Below, piece after piece: positions 46,960 to 61,129 of a stretch of 64,000 nucleotides of DNA. This DNA comes from Siphonodentalium dalli (Eukaryota > Mollusca > Scaphopoda > Gadilida > Siphonodentaliidae), in the NCBI GenBank assembly GCA_032622095.1, contig CP136064.1, forward strand, positions 142,925,954-142,989,953. Reading direction: 5' to 3'. The notes beneath the pieces were generated by a model that worked only from the letters and a program-made list of their open reading frames with translations, was not told the DNA's origin and searched no databases. Position numbers and translations under genes: made by a program. Position 1 is the stretch's first letter; every line of letters starts with the position of its first letter.

Positions 46960-47270
46960 GACTATATACGGTATCCCCGGTCAAAACAATATTGATCTAT
47001 CGCCCATTAAGTGAGGCAAAACAAAATTGAAAATTTGCGCTGTTTTGTCTATTTTTACAGTAAATCTAAAAAAAATCTTCGTTATATCAGAGAAATCGTA
47101 CCACTATCATAGTAAATATCTAGAGGTATGTAGACTACAATATTTTAGTGCAAAATGTTCGCGTTTCTATATATTTATTTCTCATTTTGCCGAATTTTAC
47201 AAAAACAGGGATTTTTGCTGAATTTTGGCACTTAATCAGCTAAAAATCATCTTTTGCATCATTTGTATAT
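46960..47270 (+). repeat. Third copy of the ~366 bp unit
   Basis: ATCGCCCATTAAGTGAGGCA (compare ATCGCCTATTAAGAGGGGCG at 43471) and the later TTTTTGCTGAATTTTGG block match the units at 43085-43735, in the same orientation. Confidence 0.7.
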
Positions 47271-48835
47271 TTCACACCGGGTCCTATCCGATGCGGAATG
47301 TCATAACCTTCAAAATGATGTATCACAAGCCCGTGTGTGGTGCCGATGGACTAAACTTTCTGAAATCGGTTCCGTCCGCTCTACTAGTAAACTTGAGATG
47401 ATGAATCCGTCTTTTCTTCATTGCGGTTTAGAATTGTCAAGCAATCAGTCAAAGGGTGGAGCTGTAAATAATCTCGAGCGAGGGCGTGTCTAAGTGGCGA
47501 TTGCCGACTGTTGTGATCATGTCACAGTTGATTCATTCGCATGCGAGCTTTGCTCAGATATGGACAATTTCCTAAATATATGATTTTTACAACTAGCTTG
47601 AGGTTTTTTTTTTTTTTTGGCTTGTGACAATCACAAATACTGGTGTTTTCTACGAATTCATTTGAAGGGTTCAACGTTTTAATTTTGACACCAAAACGAT
47701 ACTACGGCATGACCAGATATGCTATACACATACATGTAGTTTGCAATCCTAAACTTATATTGCAATATGAGTAAAATTTTAAAATTTATTTTGATGTCGA
47801 TCATGCCACAAAGCTCTACTCTGGCTACTCCCATAAATGCCCATAATATTCTGCCAGTTAAAAACCTGGGAACCTTTTTGATTTTCTGCATGACAGGAAA
47901 TTTATGACATTGAAAAAAAATCAACGCATGTAATATATTTCTTTATTAAAAGCTGTCCCCCTGCATGGTTTCCCACTTCCAACAGTTCAGATGCCGCTTA
48001 TGTGTGCACTCATAAGCAAATTGCCTTTACTTGACTGGCCTCTTGGTCCAGGATTGACTCGATTATGGAGACTTTATTCAGCGCCAGTGGGGCTTTGCGC
48101 ACATTTTGATCATTTGAACATTTTAATTAAAAAAAAAATTTAATTAAAAAATGTTAATTTAAATTTTAAATTTTGTTTCTTTTTATATATTCAACTCCTT
48201 ACACAATTTAACACAATTTTTTCATTTTGTTTTAAATTATATTTTTCTTATTTTTAAATCAAAATGTTTAAAACCTAATGCCGTTACCACACAAATCACC
48301 ACACCTAATTTAATTGAAATCGGTCCAGGGGTATTGGAGAACAGACAAACGGACATACAGATAGACAGCTCCTATACCCTTTAATATATACAGATATACA
48401 TGTAAATACACACAAAAAATTTCTTTGCGGGTGAAGCATCTTGCAGAAATCTATCACAAAGTGATGAACAGAGCGTGAAACTCGTGTTGAGAACTTGAGA
48501 GACATGACCTTTGTTAAATTGATTTAAACACAGAATGAAATTGGATTAATAGTCGATGAGCGACAATTGTTTCTCCATGAATAAATCCATTCAGCATGCA
48601 CGCGATCACGATAATTTATGACTTGTCAATAACCATTATATCGGCCTATCTTTAGGTCCGATTGGTAAGAGGGTAGTTTGATTGCATAATCATATCACCG
48701 AATCGAGTTGTCAATTACATGTAGCTGGCACTACTGAACGACAAAACCGCCCCCTTAGACCCGATTTGGCTGGACCGCCAATGTAAGTTTAAACCAGGTT
48801 TAAACTCGGAGGTTTAAACCGGAGATAACGAATCC
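47271..48835. other. No gene recognised
   Basis: Includes a very AT-rich block (48120-48260) and ACAGACAAACGGACATACAG near 48340, a composition I associate with common invertebrate interspersed repeats. Nothing else supported. Confidence 0.4.
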
Positions 48836-49085
48836 GACAGATCTGTATTTTGGGCTGGGAAACTCACATTCCAAATTTGGTTCCGATCAGAAAAAAGACT
48901 TTTGAGTTATTGTAGCATGCGTGAATTCCAAGTCAAAAAAGGGCCATAACTCCGTCAAAAATCAGATCAAATCATATTCAAACTCGATCTGTATTTTGGT
49001 CTGAGAAATTCATTCACAAAATTTGATTCCGATCGGATAGAAAATGTTATCGCACCATGCGTAAAGTGTCTACGGACGAATGAAT
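48836..49085. repeat. Two ~146 bp diverged tandem units
   Basis: ATCTGTATTTTGGGCTGGGA at 48841 and ATCTGTATTTTGGTCTGAGA at 48987, each followed by a TTCCGATC(A/G)GA block. GGGCCATAACTC lies between them. Confidence 0.7.
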
Positions 49086-49854
49086 GACGAGTGGTCAATC
49101 CGGACATCGACTCTATGGATACCATACTATGTTATGGGTACACATAAAAATATTATCTATATTTCTGAATCAATACAGAAAGTTCAGGGAATAGACACAC
49201 CATCTTGAACACGTTATAAACCAAAATAGAGACCCCAAGGTCAGGATGCTAAATGCATCATAGGGCATTTGACTTCAAAGGGTTAACACATTTTATGCTT
49301 ATTCGGAATCAGAATAAGACCAGCTGCTATTTTCAATCTTTTATTTATTCATAGAAATGCATTATCTGTAATTTTAACAAGAAAAATTAATTGCAAATGA
49401 GTATAAATTATATTTTAACATGACACTATGCTGATAAACAAATCAGGGGAAAAAGACTTGTACAGAACAATAAACACCTGCACTTGTCATGGTTGTTAGA
49501 ACTTGGGGTTAATATCTTGTAATAAACATGTACAACTCAAGTCCGTTTTGACTCAATAAATTCTTCTCATGCTGTTGAAATCAAAGGGACAAGCATCACA
49601 GGCTGTAGTTATCTGACTTTATCGAAGAAATATAACAGCCAACTTTTCATTCGTAAAACCAGGCACAGTCCAGAAATGTTATAGACAATTCCTCCAAATG
49701 CTGTGAAATTTCCATAGAAACAGAAATTATCCATAAAGAAAAGTGAAGTCAAGCTTTCTGACAGAGTAGGTTGGGTGTTGGGTGGTAAGTTTTCAGTTGT
49801 GTATACAGCCAATCCAAAGTCATAAAAACTAGAATGATAACATCAATAACACTG
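49086..49854. other. No feature seen
   Basis: AT-rich spacer. A 67-codon minus-strand frame (49609-49812) has no recognisable feature. Confidence 0.4.
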
Positions 49855-50697
49855 CAGCTCAGCTTGGAAATGGAATCATGCCATATTTTACAGACCATAG
49901 AGCGATATGGAACTCTGACAGTTTATATGCATACGTTACCCTGAAGATACATAATCAGTTTGGGATTAATCGGATGAAAAATTTTGGCTGCAGGGAGTAC
50001 CAAAGGAAGTAGTAATACTAAAATCCAAGATGGCCGATGTGGCCATTTTCTTTTTTTTGAAGTTCATAAAAGTTTGATGGCTTCCATCAAGTGATCACCC
50101 AAAAGATCCAATACGAAGTTTGGTGATAATAGGATGAGGGGTCTGGTCTGTAGGGTGTGCCCAAGCATTTGGTCATGCAAAGAGTAAAATTCAAAATGGC
50201 TGCCATCATGATGTGTTTTAAAGATTTTCTGAAAAATATTACGGCTCCCATCTAGAGGTCACCCTGAAGATCCAAATGATATTTTATGATGATCGGATGA
50301 GGGAGTTGGCCTCTTGGAATTAGTCATACACAGAGTAAGATCCAAGATGGCCATTGGCGACCATGTTTTTCAATGAAATACAGAAATTTTTTATGGCTCC
50401 CATCTAGTGGTCACCCAAAAGATCCATATGAAGTTTGGTGACGATCGGATGAGGGATATTGTATGCAGGGTGTGTCCAGGATTTAGTCATGCAAAGAGTA
50501 TAAACTCCAAGATGGCTGCTGGTGGCCATGTTTTTCATTGAAAATCGTTCAAATTTATGGCTCCCATCTAGAGGTCACCCCAAAGATTCATATTAAGATT
50601 GGTTTTGATCGGATGAAAGATGTGACCTGTAGGGTGTGCTAACGAAAATTGTTGACTGACGCACAGACAGACAAAGGATGCCAACCAAGTTGAGCTA
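49855..50697. mobile_element. Relative of the 36 kb foldback element
   Basis: Begins CTGCAGCTCAGCTTGGAAAT, close to CTGTAGCTCAACTTGGAAAG at 37562, and ends CCAACCAAGTTGAGCTAA, the same terminal motif as 38023. The interior has four diverged ~170 bp units with GGTCACCCAAAAGATCC, GATCGGATGAGGG, GCAAAGAGTA and CCAAGATGGC. Here all units run in one direction. Confidence 0.75.
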
Positions 50698-50794
50698 AAA
50701 ATTCATATCTATAGACATTTTGAGTGCTGTTAATGAACTAAAATGCAATATTTTACAACTTAACTAGAGATAGGCCTTTTCCAGGTGGGACTAT

Positions 50795-51110
50795 TAGCCC
50801 CCAAATGTTATTCCAATGAAGTAGCCATTACCATATATTAGGCACTGATATGAGTCCAACCGAACTCCAATATGCACATACACAGGTTCACATGATGATT
50901 GACCCCTGTTCGCAAGTTTGATTAAAAATGAGAAAGAAAATTCTGATAAAATGTCAGGACAAAATTTGAGGAAGTGAATATCTAAATATTCAATCGATAA
51001 AGTTGAATAAGTCAGCCAATATGGGTCCGACCAAAGTCCAAATCTCAGATGCACAGGTTCCCATGATGATTGACTCCTGTAGCCAATTTGAACAGGCCCT
51101 TAAACTGCAA
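50795..51110. repeat. Two ~174 bp diverged tandem units
   Basis: Both carry CACAGGTTC(A/C)CATGATGATTGAC followed by CCTGT, at about 50880 and 51053. No gene. Confidence 0.65.
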
Positions 51111-52826
51111 CTCTTTTGTGACAATTGATGCCATTGTTGATTTTTCTAAAGATGCTAAAATAACATTTATTACACGCCTGTTCCTAGAATTACAGTATTC
51201 CTGCTGTGACATATTTACAAATCCGTTATGCATTGTTGGCGTCACATGGCAGAAATGATGTTCGCCTCAACCAAGACACCGGAACTATAAAATAAAAGCA
51301 TCATCACACACATGACAATTTTCACAAGCCCTGTATGTGCCTGACTAAACCTTGTAAGTCTTTTTTTGTTTTAATTTGCAGATTCTATGACATAAACACT
51401 ATGTAATAAACACAAAACGACATATGTGTTAATGGGTTTGTCGATACGGCAATGTAGGCCGGGGGCCTGCAAAGCTTCGAGTATTTGATTCAAAATCATC
51501 GCAAAGCTTTGATTCAATTAAATTCAATTTGATATTGTTGTATTTGAAATTTCAAATACTGGGGTTTGGTTTTCAAACCAAATATGTGTGACAGAACGTT
51601 TAGCGGTAAAACCAACGCATATGGCTATAAATAGCAGCACTCCGGATCTTGCAGGAATTTGAAAGCCAATGTATGTTTACATAATTTGGCGTTTTGTTAA
51701 TAACACAGTGTAGATCTTGACGAGAACATGCTATTTACGCTATATTTATGATTGGTTTTGGGCACTATAGCCATAAAATCTTTCTATATGTTAACATTCT
51801 TTCTTCTTAATACTAGACTATTATCACGGTTTCAACAAATGTGCATATTTTTACAGCATTACCCACCGCGAACACTACCCATTTCTTTAAAATGAAAATG
51901 TTTATTTTATTTTCATTTATGGACCAGCGAGGCTGAGAGAGCCCAGTTTGTTGGTCGGTGATCAATGTTAATTTTTGAATGTTCATTTGTATTATCTAAT
52001 TATAGTTGAGAGTTAGATTCGAACCGAAATCTAAGATTTGCAGGCCCCTAGGAAATTGTGCCTTCGCTGAAGGATAGAACTCGAGGCTCCTTCTGTCCTC
52101 ACACTCGTGCCATATCAACATATTCTGTGTATTTCTCCCTTTAATACTGAAAAGTTCCAATTTCAGAGAGAAGAAATTTGCAATGTCACAAGGTTTAAAA
52201 TTTCAACAACACAATAAAATTTACCGAGGTTCATCTCTGTTTCACAAAACACACCCAAGAAGAACATAATAATAATTTATACAATATATATTATCTTTCT
52301 GTATCTACAATGGTCTTATGGACAATCATCAAAGATGAAATCCCTTTATTGTGTAATGTATAATAAATAGTCAGCACTAAATTATAAAATCACATTGTAT
52401 AAAATCAACTTAATGATAAACTCTTTATATCACATGAAACCCCTATAAAAGCCATTACATATTTCCTTATATCACATAGTGTATATCTCGCCAATAAAAC
52501 TACTTTACATTGATTAGGCGGATTAATACTATTTTGAAAAGCCACGCATGACACCAAAACCAGACTATACCAAATGATTGATGTGTTCATCAAAGTAAAA
52601 TTCTTGTCCAACTTCGTTGCACTAACGAAAATAGACACAACAAAGAGGCAAATTGGGGGACTATATTTTTCATTGCAATCCTGAGCATGCAATACTGTCG
52701 TATACGGTTGTGAAGCGACTCAGCCAAGGATGTAAATGTATGCATTTTTAAGCTTCTTTTAAGGAATTTGTTTTGTTAAAGAGGCACAAAGCTCTAGTTG
52801 TTTTTCATTTGATGTACAAGATCTTC
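51111..52826. other. No gene recognised
   Basis: Includes GGGGGCCTGCAAAGCTTCGA (51461) and, inverted, GATTTGCAGGCCCCTAGG near 52034. A 95-codon minus-strand frame (52405-52692) is hydrophobic in part but lacks a family signature. Confidence 0.4.
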
Positions 52827-52965
52827 AACTCGTTATGTTATGTTGGGATATAAGATTTTATGAAACTCGTTTGATAAATTTGATTCACAACTCGTCTACG
52901 ACTCGTTGTGAATAAAATTTATCAAAACTCGTTTCATAAAATCTTATATCCCAACATAACTCGTT
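52827..52965. repeat. Palindrome with AACTCGTT motif, ~60 bp arms
   Basis: GTTGGGATATAAGATTTTAT (about 52842) pairs with its reverse complement ending near 52957. AACTCGTT occurs at both outer ends and ACTCG repeats in the loop. Confidence 0.85.
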
Positions 52966-53941
52966 GGAGATCCTCTGTGTCTATTTAATAAAAAAGTCCA
53001 TGGTGTGAGATGGAGTTGTTTCCCTTTTGTAATAAATCACCATTTTAATAGCTGTTCTTTTTGGACATTCTGCTTCCTGAAATTAAGGAAATATAAATTA
53101 ATTTAGTATGAAACAGACTAAATTGATGTATTTAGGCCACCTTGAATAAATTCTGACCGTTATTAGACCTTGTTGCATATATTCTGACAACATTTTGCAC
53201 AATTATTTTTCAAACAGTATCAATAGTTGCATGGAGTTCTCTAAAGACTATTGATTTTCTTATTCACTCAAAAATTCTAACAAGCAACAACAAGAGGCCG
53301 ATCACGATCGGCAGATGTTTAACCCATACCTTGGCGACAGTGATTAGCTATTTTCATAAATCTTTACACCAAACTTTTCTTGAGTGCAAGACTTTCAACA
53401 ATTCACAGCTTACTATTAATTATTAGTTCTCAATAGTCCAGGCACATTAGGTTTCACTAGTGCAAAAAATCCGGGAAAGCTGAATTTTTCAGGGATTAAT
53501 AAGAACATGTTTATGAACAACTTGGCAAAAGTCCCCTAGAATCTGAATTGAGCTTTTTGAGATATCATGATTTTTCGTAATGGTGCAAATTCTGACGAAA
53601 TTCCATTTGACCATATGCGAATGCAGTCATATGTAGGCTAATTTATGGACTCAATCTTGACACATACCCATCCATCGTGAAGCAGGTGTCGGTAGATATG
53701 CGTAGTTGATGCTAGAGCTTACTAACAGTCGATAATCCATAATTGTGATGACATTTATTGGCGAAGAGAGCATATAAATCGCATGGTGATTCAAAATTTT
53801 CCTAACAAAAGAGGGCGAGTAAAGATATTCAGACGACAATGAGCTAAAATATGAACCATTATACTAGAACAGTGGTTAGTTCAGAACAGGAAAGTGATGA
53901 GATATATCGAACCATCACCATCCTTAAGATTTTATAGCCGG
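52966..53941. other. No feature seen
   Basis: AT-rich sequence between two inverted-repeat structures; nothing recognised. Confidence 0.45.
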
Positions 53942-54165
53942 AAACATAACACTACCCCCTAAAACGTACGCCATGGCTTTGAGTGTCTGAAAGGCAAAAA
54001 TACCACATAATAGTCCTGGCGTTTGACGTAACAATTGTGCAAATAGTGATAACACTATGAAACTTGGCACATAGGTTCCTTATACACTATTAATCATTTT
54101 CAGATGTATAGACATCGCGGCAGGTCCTTCCTAGGCAACAGTTGCTAGGCAACTATCCCACATGG
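53942..54165 (+). repeat. Left terminus of the 7.9 kb element
   Basis: Matches the reverse complement of about 61575-61803: ATAACACTACCCCCTAAA, ATGAAACTTGGCACATA and AGTTGCTAGGCAACTA are conserved in order, with diverged spacers. Confidence 0.75.
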
Positions 54166-54284
54166 AAGAAATACAAATAAGACTGATATTATGGCAGTTT
54201 TAACAATCTAACCTACGTCATGCAGCATTTTTATGGTGAAAATAATATTAGTTTTTGTTCGAGTGGATCTGGCTGGAAAATTAC

Positions 54285-57200
54285 CATATAGTCCGGTCGC
54301 CAAACACCCGGAATTCACGAATGCTTGTTTTCGTGTATAAAGTTTTTTTCTCTGCGGATTTTGTAAATTCAGGTATCCGACAACAAGATTTTATCGGCTG
54401 GCCATCTGTCAGCCTTGAGCAATTTTTTTTATAGCGCCCTAAAAAGTATACCCCCCCCCCAGATTTCCCCAGACGTAACACCAGTTACTTGGAATTTGTT
54501 GCAAATTCACATGACTAATCTAGTAAAATGTATATATTTTTATGAAGCTAAGACATAATGACACTATTTTGGGCCAAAATTGAAACTCACCATCCAAGAT
54601 GGCCACCATGTATATTAACTGATCATTGGAGCAATTAAACATGCAATTATTGGGGTCCTATCCGCTTGTGATCCCTCAAAATTTTTATAGAACGCGGTAT
54701 AAAATTTTACAAAAAAATCACAACTGGGATTCTAGTCATATTTCAACAAGAAATGAACAGAAGGTTGGAATTAAGTGAGGCATACCATTACTTATGAATA
54801 TTCCAACTCACTGGAACCAAAATTCTTACTTTGGCTCAAAATGGCCGCCAAAATATGGAAAATGATAAATATTGCCCTATAGGGTGCCCTGCAATCGCTT
54901 ACAAGTTGTGGTTGATGTACAAAATTCGCTATTATGCCTTCTATACATTGAATACTAACATGTCTGCTGCACCATGGTTAATTGTTACTGTTGCCACCAC
55001 TGACATCACCAAAAATATTGGACTTTTCTCTCAAAAACTTGACATAAATATCGGCAAAAATTAACTTTTCAGGTTTGGACCATTTTGTCTTGTAATATGT
55101 AACTATCTTTGGATTAAAAGGTGTTTATTGTATTGGTTTATCTTGAATGTGTCACACTATGGTGTTTATAGACCAAATTGCTCAAGATGGCTTCCAAAAT
55201 GGCAACCAAATTGCTAAAAAAATTTTTTTTACATATATCATTATAATATTATATATATAACATTATTCTCTGCGTTATCCGAAAATTTAGCAAATTGTGG
55301 CTCACTTGGTTATTATACGTGATAGGTAATTAACTGACAACTAAATGTTCTATTATGGTTGTCCCAGTTCCGTATGGGGCATGACAAATTCATTTTAAAG
55401 TATGGCAATTTGCAGAGAACCTCTTTTGTGATTCTGACCATATTATTGAAAGAAAATGGGCAGAACTTTGAGACGGAACTGAGATGAAACATAATATATG
55501 GTTCTTCTGGTCAATTATGATAAACCAATATCAACTGGATACAGGATTGATGCCAAGATGGTAGACATGGAGTTACTCTATGATCAGAGGTGAGGTGAAT
55601 AGGTATACATGGAGTTAGTGTATGTCATGAATGATGTGAATATGTATACAATGAGTGACTATATGGTTATGCTTGTGTTGTCCATAGTGATATTTATGGG
55701 TATACAGGGAGAGGTCATGGTCAGGTGTGGGGTGTATCGGTATGCATGGAGTCACTGTATGGTGTATGGTTGTGTCTATCCCGTACGGATGCATCCAGTG
55801 TGCCTGTGTGGACATTGGTGTGGTGTATGGATATAGCTACATGGTCATCTATGTATTGATGATGTATATATGGAGTGACTGTAATGTCATGGGTGGGATG
55901 TACATGTGTTTTCTGTATGATCATGGATGGGGTGTGTGAATAAATAGTGAGTGATTTTATGGTTACGGGTAATGTGTGGTATACATGGAATGACTGTACT
56001 GTCATGATTGAAGTCTATATGCATACCTGGAGTAAGCTGGGTGGACATTATCGTGTGGGTATATAGGAAGTGTCCTTGTAGTAATGGATGGGATGTATAT
56101 GTATATATATCGTGGATGTATTATCATTGGTGGGTGTGTAGGGATTAGCTGTATGATCATGGATGGCGTGTATGATTATACAGTACATTGCTGAATTGTC
56201 ATGTGTGAGGTGTATATGCAAGTATGGATGGTATGAGTGGTCGTGTGTGCGGGATTTTGTATATCTGGAAGGACTGAATGGCCAGTGGTGAGGTGCATAT
56301 GTATACCTGGAGTGACTCTATGGTCTAGGGTGAGCTTCATATGTATATATCGAGTGGTTATATGACTGTGTGTGGAATATGTATCAGGTAGTGACTGTAT
56401 GGTCAATGGTGTGATGAGTAGGTATACAAGGAGTGACTGTATGATCATCAATGTAATGAATATATATGCAGGAAGTGACTAAATTGTCAGGTGTGTGAGT
56501 ATACCTGGTGTTCCTGCTTGGCAACTCGTGGCGGTATGGTCATGTGTAGGTTATGCGGATGTACAATCGTGTTGCTATATGGTCATGGGCGAGGTGTATG
56601 TGTATATAGCGAGTGGCTATATGGCCACGGATGATGTGCATATACTCACATGGAGTGACTATACTGACATGGCTGGGGTGTATTCGTATATCTTTCGTGG
56701 CTATTCGGTTATGGTGTGACAAATAAGGATACAGTGAGTGATATGGCCAATGGTGAGGTGAATATGTATACCATACACATTACCCCTGACCATAAAATTA
56801 CTCACTATTTATCCACACACCCCATCCGTGAGCATACAGAAACACATGTACATCCCACCCATGACCTTACAGTCACTCCATATATATAATCAATACATAG
56901 ATGACCATGTAGCTACATCCATACACCACATCAATGTCCATACAGGCACACAAGGTGCACCCGTACATGATACACACAACCCTACACCATGCAGTCACAC
57001 CATTCATACCGATTCACCCCACACATGATCATGACCTCTCCCTGTATACCCATACATCTCACTATGGACAACACACTCATAACCATATAGTCACTCATTG
57101 TATAAATATTCACATCATTCATGACATACATTAACTCCATGTATACCTATTCACCTCACATGGAGTAACTCCCTGGCTACCATCTTGGCAACCATCCTGT

Positions 57201-58570
57201 ATCCAGTTGATATTGGTTTATCACAATGGACCAGAAGAGCCACATATTATGGTTCATCTCAGTTCCGTCTCAAAGTTCTGCCCATTTCCTTTCAATACTA
57301 TGGTCAGAATCACAAAAGAGGTTCTCCGCAAATTTCCATACTTTAAAATGAATTTGTCATGCCCCATTCGGAACTGGGACAACCATAATAGAACATTTAG
57401 TTGAAGTTAATTACCTAACACGTATAATAACCAAGTGAGTCACAATTTGCTACATTTTCAGATAACGCAGAGAATAATGTTATATATATAATGTTATAAT
57501 GATATATGTTAAAAAATAACTTTTACCAATTTGATTGCCATTTTGGAAGCCATTTTGAGCAATTTGGTCTATAAACACCGTAGTGTGACACATTTAAGAT
57601 AGACCAATACAATAAACACCTTTCAATCTAAAGATAGTTACATATTACTATAAAAAATGATCCAAACCTGAAAAGTTAATTTTTGCCGATATTTATGTCA
57701 AGTTTTTGAGAGAAAAGTCCAATATTTTTGGTGATGTCAGTGGCGATAACAGTAACAATTAACCATGGTGCAGCAGACATGTTAGTATTCAATGTATAGA
57801 AGGCAGAATAGCCAATTTTGTACAACAACCACAACTTGTAAGCGATTACGGGACACCCTAGGGCAATATTTACCATTTTCCATATTTTGGCGGCCATTTT
57901 GGCAGCCATTTTGAGCCAAAGTAAGAATTTTGGTTCCAGTGAGTTGGAATATTCATATGTAATGTATGCCTCACATAATTGCAACCTTCTGTTCATGTCT
58001 TGTTGAAATATGACTAGAATTCCAGTTGTGATTTTTTGTGAAATTTTGTACCGCTTTCTGTAAAATCGAATTTTTGAGGGATCACAAGCGGATAGGACCC
58101 CAATAATGGCATATATAATTGCTCCAATGATCAGTTAATATAAAAAATACAAAATATAGTCATATTACTCAACCAGTTCCAAACATCATGAACTGATCTA
58201 GAAGATAATTGTGAAAAAATGATATATTTTCAACTTCCGGCGGCCATTTTGGTGGCCATCTTGGATGGTGAGTTTCAATTTTGGGCCAAAATAGTGTCAT
58301 TATACCTTAGCTTCATGAAAATATATATATTTTACTAGATTAGCCATGTGAGTTTGCAATAAATTCCAAGTAACTGGTTTTACGTCTGTGAAAAAAATTG
58401 GGGGGGGGGGGGGGTATACTTTTTAGGGCGCTATAAAAAAAATTGCTCAAGGCTGACAGATGGCCAGCCGATAAAATCTTGACGTCGGATACCTGAATTT
58501 ACAAAATCCGCAGAGAAAAAAACTTTATACGCCAAAACACGCATCCGTGACCTGGCGGCCGGACTAATAG
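54285..58570. repeat. 4.3 kb palindrome, arms of about 1.7-1.8 kb
   Basis: 54285-55985 is the reverse complement of 56768-58570 at high identity: GGCTGGCCATCTGTCAGCC (54390), CATTATTCTCTGCGTTATC (55262) and GGTTTATCACAATGGACCAG (57211) each have partners. The right arm has ~110 extra bases near 58140-58250. The 780 bp between the arms is tandem repeat. The arms carry matching 77- and 106-codon frames in opposite orientation (54831-55064, 57676-57996), which I reject as coding. Confidence 0.92.
55600..56767. repeat. Degenerate GTATACATGGAGTGACTGTA tandem repeat
   Basis: Units of about 50-65 bp containing GTATAC, TGGAGTGACT and TATGGTCATG with GAGGTG between. It fills the inner left arm and the palindrome centre; the matching right arm (56768-57170) has the same units reversed. 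Confidence 0.8.
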
Positions 58571-58589
58571 TTCTTATATTACTTACAGG

Positions 58590-58905
58590 GGTGGTAACGG
58601 TTGCTAGGGACATACCCGAAATCGAAAAATGCCGAGCTGACTGATATTATGGTAATTTTGACAAACTAATATAAACTACGTCATTATCATTTTATGGTGA
58701 AATTATTGTAATAGTTATTGTTAGTGTGGGTTCGACTTTAAAAATTACTATATATTTCTGGTAACAGTTGCTAGGGACATACCAGACATCGAAAAATTCA
58801 CACATGGCTGATATTAGGGTAGTTTTAACAAACTAAACTACGTCATGTAACATTTTTATATTGAAAACAATTATTATAATTGTTGTTAGTGTGAACATGG
58901 CAGCG
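58590..58905 (+). repeat. Two direct copies of the terminal subunit
   Basis: GGTTGCTAGGGACATAC at 58599 and AGTTGCTAGGGACATAC at 58765, each followed by CTGATATTA(T/G)GG and CTACGTCAT. The same subunit is in the left terminus (54130 onward). Confidence 0.75.
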
Positions 58906-59353
58906 GCAGTAAAGTTGCCGCATTCGTTACATAACGGGTGTGTAATGGTTGCTATGGACATGCCCACCTTTGAAAGCATATCATATGTATGAGTTTCAGG
59001 TAATTTAACTGATATAACTGTTTCATATTACGGTATGAGTTTTGGGAAATTTGCATGATATAATTGTTTCATAATATGCCATATTATGCTTATATTGACA
59101 ATAATGCATAACTAAAGGTTGTTGTGTTGTGTACTGATGCATTCTCGTGTGGCAAATTGGTATTGAGGTTTCATTGTTGCTACGTAACCACCTACCATGG
59201 ACAAATCTTCTTTAAACTGACAGACTATTTAGTTAGTTTTATCAGAATCACATACCTGTGTGAAGTTTATTATTGTTTCTTCCATCAGTCGACAGGTGGA
59301 ATACATTTTAATGAGACATGTAAAAATATTGACCCACATTTCGATACCACCTG

Positions 59354-59355
<2 letters not shown>

Positions 59356-59392
<37 letters not shown>
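59356..59392. repeat. Run of 37 C
   Basis: Uninterrupted homopolymer; its true length is uncertain in any assembly. Confidence 0.9.
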
Positions 59393-59399
59393 ATGGAAT

Positions 59400-61010
59400 C
59401 GGACATTCACACTACATGTGACAATGGCATCCATGCAGAACACTCTATCACAGTGTGGTAGAATCTGCATACCAGTTGCTATACGGTATGAACTAACTGT
59501 GTTTCCTTCATATCCACGCCATAACTACATATATGGAGTCATGGTCATGAGTCATTTACAAGTCTATACGAGCTCGTACATGAGCGTGGCCTATATATTT
59601 CAGACTGAGATACCATGAACTACCCTTTGGAACCGGTGACCAATACCCATTTACATGGGCAGCCATGGGCCCATTACCAACCCACAGTTACTAAGGAACA
59701 GCATCCAATGACGTGTCTTAACTACTGTGTCCATGTCATAGAAAGGGGCCTGGACCGATGATATACTATTTAGGATTCGTTCTATTGATTTGCCGTATAG
59801 ACCTGGGTACATGTCATGCGTTCATAACTATAGACACCTGTGTATTTGCACTACATGTGGTGTTCATATGGGTCCATAGCGTATGCGTGGCTGTGGTTAT
59901 AACCTAGATAGTCATGTAACATGTACATTCATGGGATGGGTCCATGTCTGATATATAAATGTCTGGTAATAAGGTAATAACTAAATCAGCCTGGATACAG
60001 GGGCTGTCCATAGTGGCCCGTCTCAATTTCCTACCTATATGAGCCTGGGTCCATAGCCAAGCTATGGTGGTGCACACGACCAATCGATAGGGATCTCCAT
60101 CCTATAGGGCGTTGGTCGAATGACAGAAAACGGACGTACGTATATGGTATTCATATAGAGACGTGGATCCATGCACATGCATTTTGGTCCATGACTTACC
60201 CGTAGACATGGGGGTCCATGTGTCTCCTATATATGTGGATTAGTCCATTGCCTACCAGCATATATGTGAATCTATGAAATGATTAATAACGCCGCTGCCG
60301 TAGCTTTTATTTAGGGACCTGCGCCCATGTCCTACATATAGGCACCTGTATCACTGCATACATCATTATAGTCACCTGTGTATTAGCACTATTTAAACTT
60401 GCCTGAGTCTTTGGTGTAGATATTTCACGTATAAGAGGTGGGTCCATATCATCCATATAGACAGACACCTGCTTATGCCTGGGTACAATGCAATATGGCA
60501 TACATATATCGGCCTTGGTCCATGGCCTAAATGTATGGGTATGTGTCCATGGCCAACCTACATTGCCATATGTGTATGGGCTATTTATATGGCCCCCATC
60601 CTTAACTTTCGTATATGTGGCATCGGTCCAATATCTATATAGGTTGGTCTGTCATAAAACTGTATCATATGTTCATACCATATATAGGTTCCTGAATCCA
60701 TGGTGCACTAATGTATTGTGCATCGGACTTGGTCTATGGTATCTTAGTACATGGTCTATCTGTGGGCACTTGGTATATGCACCATGTAACAGTGTCATGG
60801 TCATGGTCATAGATACCATACATGTATGCTATATGAAGCTGTCTGGTTCATGGACTATACATATCCTACGCCCATAGTCTATATGTATGGACATGGGTCC
60901 TGTGACTATATATGTGCCTGGGTTCCTAACCTAACTATTGTAGGCTAGGGCCATGGCTAACATATTGGTGGCTGACCCTAGCCATTTAGTAGAGTGGGCC
61001 CGTGACTTAC
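59400..61010. repeat. Degenerate GGGTCCATG-rich repeat core
   Basis: GGGTCCAT, CATGGCC and ATATATAGG-like words recur irregularly every 40-70 bp (for example 59869, 59938, 60050, 60208, 60429, 60521, 60893). A tandem origin is likely but too diverged to set a unit length. A 129-codon frame at 60488-60877 follows the repeat and is not called. Confidence 0.55.
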
Positions 61011-61129
61011 ATTATATAACTTAAGCTGTGTGGGTCTATGGCTTGTATAATTATTATGGCCATGCCTCATATTAAATATAAGCCACAACTTTTCAACTCT
61101 CACTTTGAATTCCCGATATCTAAACTGAT

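Noticed and set aside
51990-52030. tRNA-like GATTCGAACCG
   Set aside because: No cloverleaf can be drawn around it; isolated match to a T-arm word.
54831-57996. Matching 77- and 106-codon frames in the two palindrome arms
   Set aside because: Substitutions between arms are all amino-acid changing, and one arm has a one-base indel ahead of the shared part; no sign of selection on protein.
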